Positions 42,631 through 51,210 of a stretch of DNA of 64,000 bases are shown one piece after another; within the stretch, counting starts at the first letter, position 1, and every line of letters starts with the position of its first letter. The translations under genes were made by a program, and so were the position numbers. Origin of the DNA: Bacillus sp. N1-1 (lineage in GTDB: Bacteria > Bacillota > Bacilli > Bacillales > Guptibacillaceae); contig NZ_CP046564.1 of NCBI RefSeq assembly GCF_009818105.1, positions 4,340,001 through 4,404,000 of the forward strand. Direction: 5' to 3'. The notes beneath the pieces are model-generated. The model did not search any database, was not told the DNA's origin, and saw nothing but the letters and a program-made list of their open reading frames with translations.

Positions 42631-43842
42631 TTACTGATCTTTTTTTCGATTAATAATGCTCGCGCCAACAAGATCCCCTGTTACGTTAAGACCTGTGGCT
42701 CCCATGCCAACTAAAGCATCTACAGCCGTTAATAAAGCAACGGTTTCCATTGGTAAACCTACTTGCGCAAACACGGTTGCAATCATAACAATACCTGCAC
42801 CTGGAACACCTGCTGTACCAATCGATGCAAGCGTTCCAACGATCACGACCATCACCATATCTGTAAAACTAAGCGGTGAGCCAACGACGTTCGCCGCAAA
42901 TACTGCAGAAATCGCAATTCGAATAGCCGCTCCGTCCATATTAATCGTTGCGCCAAGTGGCAAGCTAAAGCTATAAAGACTTTTCGAGATGCCTAATCCC
43001 TTAGCCGCATTCATCGTAAGCGGCAAGGTTCCAGAGCTACTTTGCGTCACGAAAGCCGTAATCATCGGCTTACTTGCGTTACGAAAGAACTCTTTCGGAC
43101 TTACTTTAAACACCAGTAAGAATAGAACATAGATACCGATTTGTGCAATCAACGCAATATAGAGCACTGCGATCATATTTCCGAGCGAGAGAATTGTATC
43201 CACTCCCTGGTTACCAATTGTTTTCGCAATGATTGCAAAGATCCCAATGGGAACATATTGCAGAATAACGTTCATGATTTTAAATGTGGCTTCATTTAAG
43301 CCTTCAACCACTTTATAAAGGTGTTCGCCAAGTTCCCCATGTTCTTCCGATTTCCGTAACGCAGCAATGGCGATCCCAAAAGCAAAGGCAGTAAAGATAA
43401 TCCCAAGGAGATTCATCTCGCTGAATGCCGTCACAATGTTTGATGGCACAATGTTTAACAGCACGCTGACGATGCCTGGATTATCCGGTACATCAAATGA
43501 TTGATCTGGATCTATCGATAAACCCGTACCTGGATTAAACAAGTTCGCTACTGTTAATCCAACAATAATCGCTAGTGCAGATGTTAAGACGTAATAAAGA
43601 AACACCTTTCCGCCCATGCGACCAAGGTTACTTAGTTTCGTTTGATTGACACCAACGATTAATGTAAATAGAATAAGTGGAATGATAAGAAACGATAGCA
43701 ATTTAATTAATAAGTCTCCAAATGGTGCCAAAACCGCTGCATTTTCACCAAATATGAGTCCTACTGCTATTCCGAGCATAAGTGCAACCGTAATTTTTAT
43801 AATTAACGAAGCGTTTAAATAGCCTCTTAAGATCTTCTTCAT
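42631..43842 (-). CDS. Dicarboxylate/amino acid:cation symporter (DAACS/GltP family)
   Basis: Sodium- or proton-coupled importer of glutamate/aspartate or C4-dicarboxylates, 403 residues. HP1 serine-rich loop TQSSSGTLPLTMNAA, the TM7 motif LGATINMDGAAI and HP2 region GTAGVPGAGIVM are present. ATG 43842 follows AAGGAGGGGGAAACT, so the 11-codon extension to 43875 is rejected. Substrate not separable between GltT, DctP and related types. Confidence 0.92.
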   Translation of the reverse strand: MKKILRGYLNASLIIKITVALMLGIAVGLIFGENAAVLAPFGDLLIKLLSFLIIPLILFTLIVGVNQTKLSNLGRMGGKVFLYYVLTSALAIIVGLTVANLFNPGTGLSIDPDQSFDVPDNPGIVSVLLNIVPSNIVTAFSEMNLLGIIFTAFAFGIAIAALRKSEEHGELGEHLYKVVEGLNEATFKIMNVILQYVPIGIFAIIAKTIGNQGVDTILSLGNMIAVLYIALIAQIGIYVLFLLVFKVSPKEFFRNASKPMITAFVTQSSSGTLPLTMNAAKGLGISKSLYSFSLPLGATINMDGAAIRIAISAVFAANVVGSPLSFTDMVMVVIVGTLASIGTAGVPGAGIVMIATVFAQVGLPMETVALLTAVDALVGMGATGLNVTGDLVGASIINRKKDQ

Positions 43843-44053
43843 AGTTTCCCCCTCCTTCGAATGCGAATTATTCATATATATTTACTAGGAAATAAGATAC
43901 AGCACTATTCCTTGAAAGTCAAAAGGTTAGCTTTATCATCCAACTAAATTTCCTTATCAAACTTTCAATCTCTTATTCTCGTTTTCATGTATAGAGAACA
44001 GCTTACTTGGATAGACTGCTTCTTAAAGTCTATTAAAAAGTTGGAGGATGAAC

Positions 44054-44341
44054 ATGAACAATTTCGAAAGTTTCCCTGTCACCCCTTTTGAAACGTATCT
44101 TGAGATGACGCAATATGGAACTGAGGTACACTTCGAATACGACAAGTACGAGCTCTTATCAGGAACAGTTGAAGATGGAAAAATGTATTTTCTCATCGAT
44201 TACAACACAGGCTTAACGTATGAAGTGGAGGAAAGCATGGCGGTCACTTTGCTGCAGTTAATGGAGCAAGGAAAGGGCAAACAGCTTGTGGAAACCATTA
44301 CCCCGCGCTTACGACCAACGACTTCATTCTCTCACATGTAA
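44054..44341 (+). CDS. Hypothetical small soluble protein
   Basis: A 95-residue protein without signal or membrane helices, mostly beta (TEVHFEYDKYELLSGTVED, KMYFLIDYNTGLTYEVEES). ATG 44054 has GGAGG at 6 nt; the ATG at 44048 directly abuts that site. A strong terminator follows the stop. No family recognised. Confidence 0.7.
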   Translation: MNNFESFPVTPFETYLEMTQYGTEVHFEYDKYELLSGTVEDGKMYFLIDYNTGLTYEVEESMAVTLLQLMEQGKGKQLVETITPRLRPTTSFSHM

Positions 44342-44370
44342 AAAGTCCTGCTCGACGGCAGGACTTTTTG
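44341..44370. terminator. Bidirectional terminator
   Basis: 12-bp stem AAAAAGTCCTGC/GCAGGACTTTTT. Confidence 0.92.
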
Positions 44371-44388
44371 CTTTTTATAGACTAATAG

Positions 44389-45009
44389 CTACATATCCGA
44401 CACGTTAACTAATTCAGATTGAATCACATACCGGTCAGGCGCACTTCCTATAAAATCAAATGGATAGCACGTTGTTAACGTTAAGGTCGCTTCCTTTTTA
44501 TCGACAATGACCGTTCGATCATCCGCATCTACCACCTTCATACTTACGACAGCATATTCATAGCGTTTTCCCTCGTATTCAAGAAAGACCGCATCACCTT
44601 TTCGTACATCCTGTAAACCAGTAAAAACTGTATCACGATGCCCACTAAGAACCGTATGACGCCTTTGATCTGGTGTCGTGGTGAATTGACTTACATACAT
44701 GCCAACCCCCTGACTTAGCGTGTCTTCATCTGTTCCCCAATAGGTCGTAAACCCTTTTTCAATCGTAGGAATAACTAACCTGCCTACTTCTTGTCCAGTA
44801 TCAAACGTCTTTATCTTATCACTCATTAAAACCTCTTGTGCGTTCACGGTTTCTTCCTTCGTAACCTCTGCTTCTTTCGTACTCTGCCACTGCTTGGTTT
44901 CTTCAGCAGAAACTTGTTCTACTCCCTGTGTGCCCTGCCACCATTCATACCCATAGTAGCCTGCCATCACGATTCCTACACACATGATCAGACCATATAA
45001 TTTGTTCAA
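44389..45009 (-). CDS. Class D sortase
   Basis: Cell-surface transpeptidase that anchors proteins to the wall; about 206 residues. N-terminal membrane helix (about 5-22), a charged linker, then the sortase barrel. Catalytic His124 is in LSGHRDTVF, Cys181 in LTLTTCYPF and Arg193 in APDRYVI (numbering from the TTG start). A TTG at 45009 with GAGGTG at 6 nt is preferred over GTG 45018. The gene just upstream encodes a candidate substrate with a sorting signal. Confidence 0.9.
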   Translation of the reverse strand: MNKLYGLIMCVGIVMAGYYGYEWWQGTQGVEQVSAEETKQWQSTKEAEVTKEETVNAQEVLMSDKIKTFDTGQEVGRLVIPTIEKGFTTYWGTDEDTLSQGVGMYVSQFTTTPDQRRHTVLSGHRDTVFTGLQDVRKGDAVFLEYEGKRYEYAVVSMKVVDADDRTVIVDKKEATLTLTTCYPFDFIGSAPDRYVIQSELVNVSDM

Positions 45010-45034
45010 AATCTTCACCTCACCAAAGAAAGCG

Positions 45035-45059
45035 AAAAAACCGCTAATGTGCGGTTTTT
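45035..45059 (-). terminator. Intercistronic terminator between sorted protein and sortase
   Basis: AAAAACCGC / GCGGTTTTTT with loop ACATTA. It has T-runs on both strands, so the sortase is probably expressed by partial read-through. Confidence 0.75.
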
Positions 45060-45067
45060 ATGCCATA

Positions 45068-45991
45068 TTAACAGCTAACGGAACGTCTTCTATAAAGTAG
45101 TAAACCACCTGCAGCAACAGCTAAAGCCGCTCCACCAATGGCAAGCATCGGATTGGTAGAAGCTGTTTCAGGCATTTCCCCGCCATCTTCCATTCCTTCA
45201 AGTGGTTTAGCTGAATCAATCACGTTTTCCGGAACGGTAATCGTATCAACTTGATTAAAATTGTCGATCGACATTTCCATTGATTGTTTCATGTTCATGC
45301 TTTCATCTTCAATCTTCATATCCATATCAATATCCATTGTTAAATGCTTCATGTAATACGTATCTTTATCAACTGTTACTTTATAGTTAAAATCATTAAT
45401 CTTCATTTGTTCCATAAGACCTTTCATAGATCCAGAGCCTTCTTCACCTGACATGCTCTCTTGGAACATCTTCATGGACGCTTCCATTAACGTTTTGCCG
45501 TCCCCTTCGTACGTTAACACAAAACCATCATCCGTCTCTTCTACGCTCATCTCTTTGCCAAGCTCTTCAGCCTGAGCTATTTGTGCTTCTACCGACGACA
45601 TGCTTTGGAGTTCCTCTAAACCCTTTGTGAGTTCTTCCGGCATCTTAATCCATCCTTTTTCAGGATCTTCTTGATAAAAACCTTCCTCTGTCCAATAAGA
45701 TTCTAGCGAAATTTCACCTTCTTCAGGTGATTTTGTTGTTACGACCTGATGCATTGCAAAAGGCTTTAACGTAATGTCTGCTTCAGATTGGCTGGAGATC
45801 ATCATCGTTTCTCCTTCAAGAGGCACCGACTGTTCCATATTCGTTTTTGTAGAATAGCTCTCCACTTCCGTCATCGCTTCATTCGACTGCTTTAAAATGT
45901 CTGTTGCACTCATTTCCTTTGCAGATGCGTGAAACGGAGCTCCTACAAAAACAATTGCTGCTACCGATAGAGGGACTAACTTCTTTAACAT
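45068..45991 (-). CDS. Sortase-anchored surface protein (DUF6612-like)
   Basis: Secreted 307-residue protein. Signal peptide about 1-24 (VPLSVAAIVFVGAPFHASA). The body (about 25-265) is rich in Met, Ser and acidic residues and resembles LolA-fold DUF6612 proteins. The C-terminus is a cell-wall sorting signal: MPETAS, a hydrophobic helix of about 18 residues and RRRSVSC. The motif departs from canonical LPxTG in its first residue (Met for Leu). ATG 45991 follows TTGGAGTG. Paired with the downstream class D sortase. Confidence 0.78.
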   Translation of the reverse strand: MLKKLVPLSVAAIVFVGAPFHASAKEMSATDILKQSNEAMTEVESYSTKTNMEQSVPLEGETMMISSQSEADITLKPFAMHQVVTTKSPEEGEISLESYWTEEGFYQEDPEKGWIKMPEELTKGLEELQSMSSVEAQIAQAEELGKEMSVEETDDGFVLTYEGDGKTLMEASMKMFQESMSGEEGSGSMKGLMEQMKINDFNYKVTVDKDTYYMKHLTMDIDMDMKIEDESMNMKQSMEMSIDNFNQVDTITVPENVIDSAKPLEGMEDGGEMPETASTNPMLAIGGAALAVAAGGLLLYRRRSVSC

Positions 45992-46227
45992 AAAAACACT
46001 CCAATTCATTTTTTTGGCAAGAGAAGGCTAGGGATGTGATCACAAATGATGTATCGTGCTACCGGATGTGAGTCTTTGAATCACCAGTTTCTTTCACCTA
46101 TTCCTTATTTTCCCAAACTGGTAAAAATGAAACGCTTTTTTAGTTTTGTTTTTAAGATCGTTTTCTTTCTTTAAAATGCACTTTAAAGATCGAGGAAAAC
46201 AGTTTAAACCCTCCAAAAATGAATCCG

Positions 46228-46256
46228 TTCACTTTTGCAAATTAACAGAATACAAA
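46228..46256 (+). promoter_or_regulatory. Candidate sigma-A promoter of the PTS operon
   Basis: TTCACT, 17 bp, TACAAA. It would start RNA near 46263, upstream of the chosen ATG 46373. The rest of the stretch 46010-46372 shows no gene. Confidence 0.35.
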
Positions 46257-46372
46257 AACAACACATTGAAACCCCTTTCATAATTGTTTTATCGGCTATA
46301 TACTTAGCACTATCAAATCATGATTTGTTTCATCCGTATCATTTTGCACATGTAAGGGAGTTGGAGATCTCC

Positions 46373-48478
46373 ATGTCACTTGATGAAAGAAGCACATTTC
46401 TATTAACGAAACTCGTGAACGCAACAGAATTAGTTACGGTTGATCATGTCATTGACCAACTTGGGATATCAAAACGAACCGTTCATTATGATCTACAGAA
46501 GATTAATGATTGGCTAAATGAAAACAACCTACCTATTATCCAAACAAAACAAGGAATGGGATACTACCTCTCTGAAGAGGCCAAACAAACCGTTCCTAAA
46601 TTGATGAAGGAATTAAAGGAATGGCAGTACCACTATTCGCAACCGGAACGTATCACCTTAATCGGCGTGGAACTTTTAACAAATGATAAGCCGATCTTTA
46701 TGCAGAATTTTATGGAACGAACTCAAGTTAGTCGCGGCACAGTCGCTAAGGATTTAAAGCTTGTTAAGAAAGTCTTGAACGAGGAAGCATTAACGTTACA
46801 ATTTGAACGATCAGCAGGATATGTTGTGGAAGGTAAAGAGGAAAATAAGCGGAGAATATTGAGTCGCTTTCTGTCAGAGGTTCTCACCAATGGGCAGTTA
46901 ACCGAAATGACGAATTTTCTTTATCCTCTCTTAAAGAACGGTGATGAACACACTTATTCACATCTCATTCCGATGAAACAAATCATCATGAATGCAGAGC
47001 CGATTCTAAAAGTAGAGTTAACGGACGATACCATCCATGTTCTTGCCATTCAGCTTGTTGTTCTTCTTCAGCGCTTGAAAGGCGAGCATCGTATTCAACT
47101 CGATCCAGATGAAAAACACGCTGTTTGTTCAACGAGAGAGTTTGAAGCGGCAAAGAGCATTGCAAAAGATTTAGAGGTTCAATTCAAACTCTCACTATCA
47201 ATAGATGAGATCGGTTTTATCACGATGCACCTTCTAGGCTCAAGAATCAATTATTCTGAAGTTGGCACTGTGGGTAGTCTTGAAAGTAATAAACTTAGAA
47301 AAGTTGTTACTAAGATCGTAAACGAATTTCAAGTTTACGCTTGTGTCCTATTTGAACAGCGCGATGAACTAGAAGAAGCTCTTTTTCTTCATCTTAAACC
47401 AACGTACTACCGGTTAAAATATCATGTTCCCATTACAAACGAACTAACAGAGTCGGTCAAACAGGAATACCCAGATGTCTTTTCGATTACGAAACGAGCC
47501 GTATGGCCGATAGAATTGATGATGTCTCAAAAACTTCCAGACGATGAGTTAGCTTATCTAGCGATGCATTTTGGGGCGTGGATGCAGAAGGAAGAGCTTC
47601 CAGAAGTGACATTTGGAAAAACCATTATTGTTTGTGAAAAAGGAATTGGAACATCAAATATTTTAAGAGGGCAGCTTGAAAAGCTTCTCACGAATGTAGA
47701 AATCATCGGGACAGTATCAAGAAGACAGTTCATGCAAAGCCACTACGATGTCGATTATGTCTTCTCTACATCTCCACTAGAACACGACACGTTACCTGTC
47801 TTAACCGTCAATCCCATTTTGACACAGCAGGGAAAAGAGAAAATCCTTCATTGGATGGAGGAAGTACAAACCACTTCTCATGAAGAGGCTGTCCCGAACC
47901 CAGATGTGATCGTTGAAATCATGAAAAAACACGGCACGATTACAAATGAGAAAGAACTAAGAAATGAATTACAGCAGTTATTCACGCCATTACCAACCAC
48001 CTTATCAATAGAAAGGTTTGAACGACCTATGTTAAATGACTTATTACATGAAGAAACAATACAATTTGCTACCGATACATCAGATTGGAGAGAGGCGATT
48101 AAGACAGCAGCCATGCCGCTTCTTGCAACTGAGCAAATTACCTCTTCTTATATCGATGCTATGATTAAAAATGTAGAAGATTTGGGGCCCTATGTAGTAA
48201 TTGCTCCAGGAATCGCTATTCCTCATGCGCGTCCAGAAGAAGGTGTGAATACAGTTGGGATGAGCTTGCTTCGATTAGATCAAGAAGTTCCTTTTTCATC
48301 TAAAGAAAAGCACCAGGTAAAGTTGCTAATTGTGCTTGCTGCAGTAGATAACGAAACGCATTTGAAAGCTCTTGCTCAACTTTCGGAGCTTCTATCAGAA
48401 GAAGAAAATCTAGAAATGATTTATCGTGCAGAGGAAAAAGAAGAAATTATTAAACTCGTATCAAAATACTCAAATTAA
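46373..48478 (+). CDS. PRD-containing PTS operon activator (MtlR/BglG family)
   Basis: Transcriptional activator of 701 residues. Domains in order: N-terminal HTH (about 5-60, LGISKRTVHYDLQKI), second HTH (about 90-150), PRD1 (about 190-300, His222 and His286), PRD2 (about 305-410, His340 and His399), EIIB-like domain with Cys421 (VCEKGIGTS) and C-terminal EIIA-like domain with His618 (AIPHARPEEG). These positions parallel the regulatory residues known for B. subtilis MtlR, which supports ATG 46373 (GGAGA at 5 nt) over the 46-codon extension. It controls the IIB and IIC genes directly downstream. Confidence 0.92.
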   Translation: MSLDERSTFLLTKLVNATELVTVDHVIDQLGISKRTVHYDLQKINDWLNENNLPIIQTKQGMGYYLSEEAKQTVPKLMKELKEWQYHYSQPERITLIGVELLTNDKPIFMQNFMERTQVSRGTVAKDLKLVKKVLNEEALTLQFERSAGYVVEGKEENKRRILSRFLSEVLTNGQLTEMTNFLYPLLKNGDEHTYSHLIPMKQIIMNAEPILKVELTDDTIHVLAIQLVVLLQRLKGEHRIQLDPDEKHAVCSTREFEAAKSIAKDLEVQFKLSLSIDEIGFITMHLLGSRINYSEVGTVGSLESNKLRKVVTKIVNEFQVYACVLFEQRDELEEALFLHLKPTYYRLKYHVPITNELTESVKQEYPDVFSITKRAVWPIELMMSQKLPDDELAYLAMHFGAWMQKEELPEVTFGKTIIVCEKGIGTSNILRGQLEKLLTNVEIIGTVSRRQFMQSHYDVDYVFSTSPLEHDTLPVLTVNPILTQQGKEKILHWMEEVQTTSHEEAVPNPDVIVEIMKKHGTITNEKELRNELQQLFTPLPTTLSIERFERPMLNDLLHEETIQFATDTSDWREAIKTAAMPLLATEQITSSYIDAMIKNVEDLGPYVVIAPGIAIPHARPEEGVNTVGMSLLRLDQEVPFSSKEKHQVKLLIVLAAVDNETHLKALAQLSELLSEEENLEMIYRAEEKEEIIKLVSKYSN

Positions 48479-48493
48479 AGGGAGAGAATAAAA

Positions 48494-48769
48494 ATGAAAA
48501 AAATTCTTGTTGTATGTGGTAATGGACTAGGAAGCAGCTTTATCGTAGAAATGAACGTAAAAAGTATTCTAAACGAGCTTGGAATTGAAGCTGAGGTTGA
48601 TCATACAGATCTCACAACTAGTAAATCTGAAAATGCCGATTACTTCTTAGGCTCTACGGAAATTGTTGAAAACTTGGAAGATGGCAAGCGAAATGTGATT
48701 AAGCTAAATAATTTAATGGATAAAAAAGAACTAAGGACGGCTATTGAAGTAAACTTGAAAGGGGCATAA
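48494..48769 (+). CDS. ulaB: PTS IIB component, ascorbate (SgaB/UlaB) type
   Basis: Cytoplasmic phosphocarrier of 91 residues. Phosphocysteine Cys8 is in VVCGNGLGSS, and the length and fold fit the SgaB/UlaB family. It starts 15 bp after the regulator stop with AAAGGGAG. It would pass phosphate from a IIA to the sugar bound by the IIC at 48773. No separate IIA gene is adjacent. Confidence 0.88.
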   Translation: MKKILVVCGNGLGSSFIVEMNVKSILNELGIEAEVDHTDLTTSKSENADYFLGSTEIVENLEDGKRNVIKLNNLMDKKELRTAIEVNLKGA

Positions 48770-48772
48770 ATC

Positions 48773-50152
48773 ATGGTCGATCTCATAATGAAAGACATTC
48801 TAGGTACACCAGCGATCCTTGTGGGGTTATTTGCCCTTATCGGCCTCCTTCTTCAAAAGAAGGACGTCGCAAACGTCATATCAGGTACATTAAAAACGAT
48901 TATGGGATTTGTTATTCTGGGGGCAGGCGCAGGTGTACTTGTCGCCTCCCTTGATAACTTTAGTAGCATGTTTGATCACGCATTTGAAATTCAAGGAATC
49001 ATTCCGAACAATGAAGCGATTGTTGCGTTAGCACAGGATGCATTTGGTGCAGAAACGGCGATGATTATGCTTTTCGGAATGGTAGCCAACATCCTACTAG
49101 CACGCATCACACCTTTTAAGTACATTTTCTTAACAGGTCATCACACGATGTTCATGGCTTGTCTTATCGCCGTTATTCTTTCAACCGGTGGCTTTAGTGG
49201 CGCAACAATGATCATCACTGGTTCACTTATTCTCGGATCTTTGATGGTTCTGTTACCTGCTCTATTGCAACCTTACACAAGAAAAATTACGGGTAGTGAT
49301 GACTTTGCGATCGGACACTTTGGCTCTTTCGGTTATTTAATCGCCGCTGCTGTTGGAAAAGCAGTTGGGAAAAACTCTAAATCGACTGAAGAAATTAAAG
49401 TACCTAAGTCATTCAACTTTCTTAGAGACACATCTGTATCTGTATCACTTACAATGGCGATTCTTTTCTTTGTAGTGGCTCTTTTCACTGGCCCTGCTTT
49501 CATAGAATCAGAATTAAGCGGCGGAACAAACTTCTTGGTCTTCTCATTTATGCAAGCGTTAACGTTTGCAGCTGGCGTCTACATCATTTTGGCAGGGGTA
49601 AGAATGCTCTTATCTGAAATCGTTCCCGCTTTTAAAGGAATTGCAGATAAAGTCGTACCAAATGCAATCCCAGCACTTGATGCTCCGTCTGTGTTCCCAT
49701 TCGCAAACAATGCGGTGATCATCGGTTTCTTCTTTAGCTTTGTCGCAGGACTTCTCAGCATGTTCCTTCTACCTATCTTAGGTCTAAAAGTAATTGTGCC
49801 AGGTCTTGTGCCTCACTTCTTTACCGGAGCAGCAGCTGGTGTATTCGGTAATGCGACTGGCGGTCGTAAAGGAGCAGTATTTGGCTCTATGGCTAACGGC
49901 TTGATCATCAGCTTCTTGCCAGCGCTACTTCTACCTGTGCTTGGTTCATTAGGCTTTCAAGGAACGACATTCGGAGATTCAGATTTCGGCGTAGTTGGAC
50001 TCCTTCTCGGAGGCTTGATTGAACTTCTATCTTCTAACGTTCTATTCCTTATCATCGTTGCTGCCCTACTAATCGTTGTATTTGTAGGAGCTGCCTTGAT
50101 CAAACGTTCTTTAGCGAAAAATAATTTAGAAGAAAAACATGATGCTATTTAG
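48773..50152 (+). CDS. ulaA: PTS IIC component, ascorbate (SgaT/UlaA) type
   Basis: Membrane permease of 459 residues, about eleven helices, of the AG superfamily. GTPAILVGLFALIGLLLQKK opens the protein; FLTGHHTMFMACLIAV, PVFPFANNAVI-like and VPHFFTGAAAGVFGNATGGR segments are UlaA landmarks. Starts 3 bp after ulaB, GAAAGGGGC upstream. The sugar is presumed ascorbate or a related acid; none of the ula catabolic genes (ulaD-G) lie here. Confidence 0.92.
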   Translation: MVDLIMKDILGTPAILVGLFALIGLLLQKKDVANVISGTLKTIMGFVILGAGAGVLVASLDNFSSMFDHAFEIQGIIPNNEAIVALAQDAFGAETAMIMLFGMVANILLARITPFKYIFLTGHHTMFMACLIAVILSTGGFSGATMIITGSLILGSLMVLLPALLQPYTRKITGSDDFAIGHFGSFGYLIAAAVGKAVGKNSKSTEEIKVPKSFNFLRDTSVSVSLTMAILFFVVALFTGPAFIESELSGGTNFLVFSFMQALTFAAGVYIILAGVRMLLSEIVPAFKGIADKVVPNAIPALDAPSVFPFANNAVIIGFFFSFVAGLLSMFLLPILGLKVIVPGLVPHFFTGAAAGVFGNATGGRKGAVFGSMANGLIISFLPALLLPVLGSLGFQGTTFGDSDFGVVGLLLGGLIELLSSNVLFLIIVAALLIVVFVGAALIKRSLAKNNLEEKHDAI

Positions 50153-50155
50153 TAG

Positions 50156-50190
50156 AAAAAGACCATCCTAGGTAAAAAGGATGGTCTCTT
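50156..50190. terminator. Bidirectional terminator
   Basis: Stem AAGACCATCC/GGATGGTCTCTT between convergent ulaA and GNAT genes. Confidence 0.85.
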
Positions 50191-50193
50191 TTG

Positions 50194-50760
50194 TTATTCT
50201 ATATCATTTCCAGCAGTCACTACATAAACCAACTGATCGGTCCACTTCTCATTCTCATAAATGAACCCTTTCCTCACACCCTCATACGCCATGCCTACAC
50301 TTTGGGCTAGCTGACTCGATGGACTGTTATCCAGGTTAATATGGGCTTCGATGCGATGAAAACCAAGATCATGAAAAGCAACCTGAAGCGCTGCGCTCAC
50401 CGCTTCTTTTCCATATCCTTTACGCCAATACTGATTATGTATCGTATAGCCGATTCGTGTCCATTGAAAATTCATTCTCGCTAATGTTGAGAAATCAACC
50501 ATTCCAATATGTGTGCCATCTGCTTTATGAAAAACACCAAACACGTGAGCTGTATCATTTATGGCTAATTCTTGGTGCTTATTCACTAAGTCTCTAAACC
50601 ATTCTTCTGTACACTCACTCATATCCAACTTCCCAGGATCATAGGCGTGTTGCGAAGGATGCCTTGCATTAAATTCGTGTAACCAGTTTTGGTAGTCTTC
50701 CGTTTTTAATGGTCTGATTACTAATCTTGCTGATTCTTTTTGAAGATTAAACTCTTTCAA
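50194..50760 (-). CDS. GNAT acetyltransferase, RimJ/RimL type
   Basis: Predicted N-acetyltransferase of 188 residues. SARLVIRPLKTEDYQNWLHE at the N-terminus, IGYTIHNQYWRKGYGKEAVS as the acetyl-CoA motif A, and FHRIEAHINLDNSPSSQLAQ then GMAYEGVRKGFI (motif B) are all typical of Acetyltransf_3. TTG start with GAGGTG at 6 nt. Acceptor unknown. Confidence 0.87.
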   Translation of the reverse strand: MKEFNLQKESARLVIRPLKTEDYQNWLHEFNARHPSQHAYDPGKLDMSECTEEWFRDLVNKHQELAINDTAHVFGVFHKADGTHIGMVDFSTLARMNFQWTRIGYTIHNQYWRKGYGKEAVSAALQVAFHDLGFHRIEAHINLDNSPSSQLAQSVGMAYEGVRKGFIYENEKWTDQLVYVVTAGNDIE

Positions 50761-50838
50761 ACGAACACCTCTATCTCTTAGATTAATAAAAACTTAACCT
50801 CTCTTATAGTAACTTCCATTTTAAAAATTGTTTGCAGA

Positions 50839-51009
50839 CTAGCTCTCGTGATTTCGATCAAGCTTACGATTAATCTCATGAAGCAAGTATAACCCTCGAA
50901 GCAAGCAACCTACAATAATACCAAATCCAATAATGAACCCAATCTCATGGAGCGGGAACAGGATAAGTCCAACCACGCTGCTCGCTACGATCAGAAAAAA
51001 GAGAAACAT
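50839..51009 (-). CDS. Small two-helix membrane protein
   Basis: Hypothetical 56-residue protein: two helices (about 1-16 and 22-41) and a charged tail (EINRKLDRNHES). The ATG at 51009 has GGAGG at 6 nt; a longer in-frame form from 51141 lacks a ribosome site. No family recognised; shape alone suggests a DUF-type small membrane protein. Confidence 0.62.
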   Translation of the reverse strand: MFLFFLIVASSVVGLILFPLHEIGFIIGFGIIVGCLLRGLYLLHEINRKLDRNHES

Positions 51010-51154
51010 CTCGCACCTCCTAAATTCATACAAAACTAATTTACCATTTCTTACTTCCAATCGGGAGGTTGTGAGCAAAATTAAAAGATGCTTTAATTGT
51101 TTCATTACAAACCTAAATAAGTGATTTGCGCCTATTTTCATCTACATCCAAACC

Positions 51155-51192
51155 AAAAAGAGCAGCTGCCTTTATGGCAACTGCTCTTTTTC
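51155..51192 (-). terminator. Terminator after aldehyde dehydrogenase
   Basis: 16-bp near-perfect stem AAAAAGAGCAGCTGCC/GGCAACTGCTCTTTTT (two mismatches), T-runs on both strands. Confidence 0.85.
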
Positions 51193-51210
51193 ATACATAA
51201 TTAATTTTAC

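Noticed and set aside
46235..46372. 46-codon N-terminal extension of the MtlR-like regulator
   Set aside because: No ribosome site, overlaps the likely promoter, and removal makes domain positions fit the known family.
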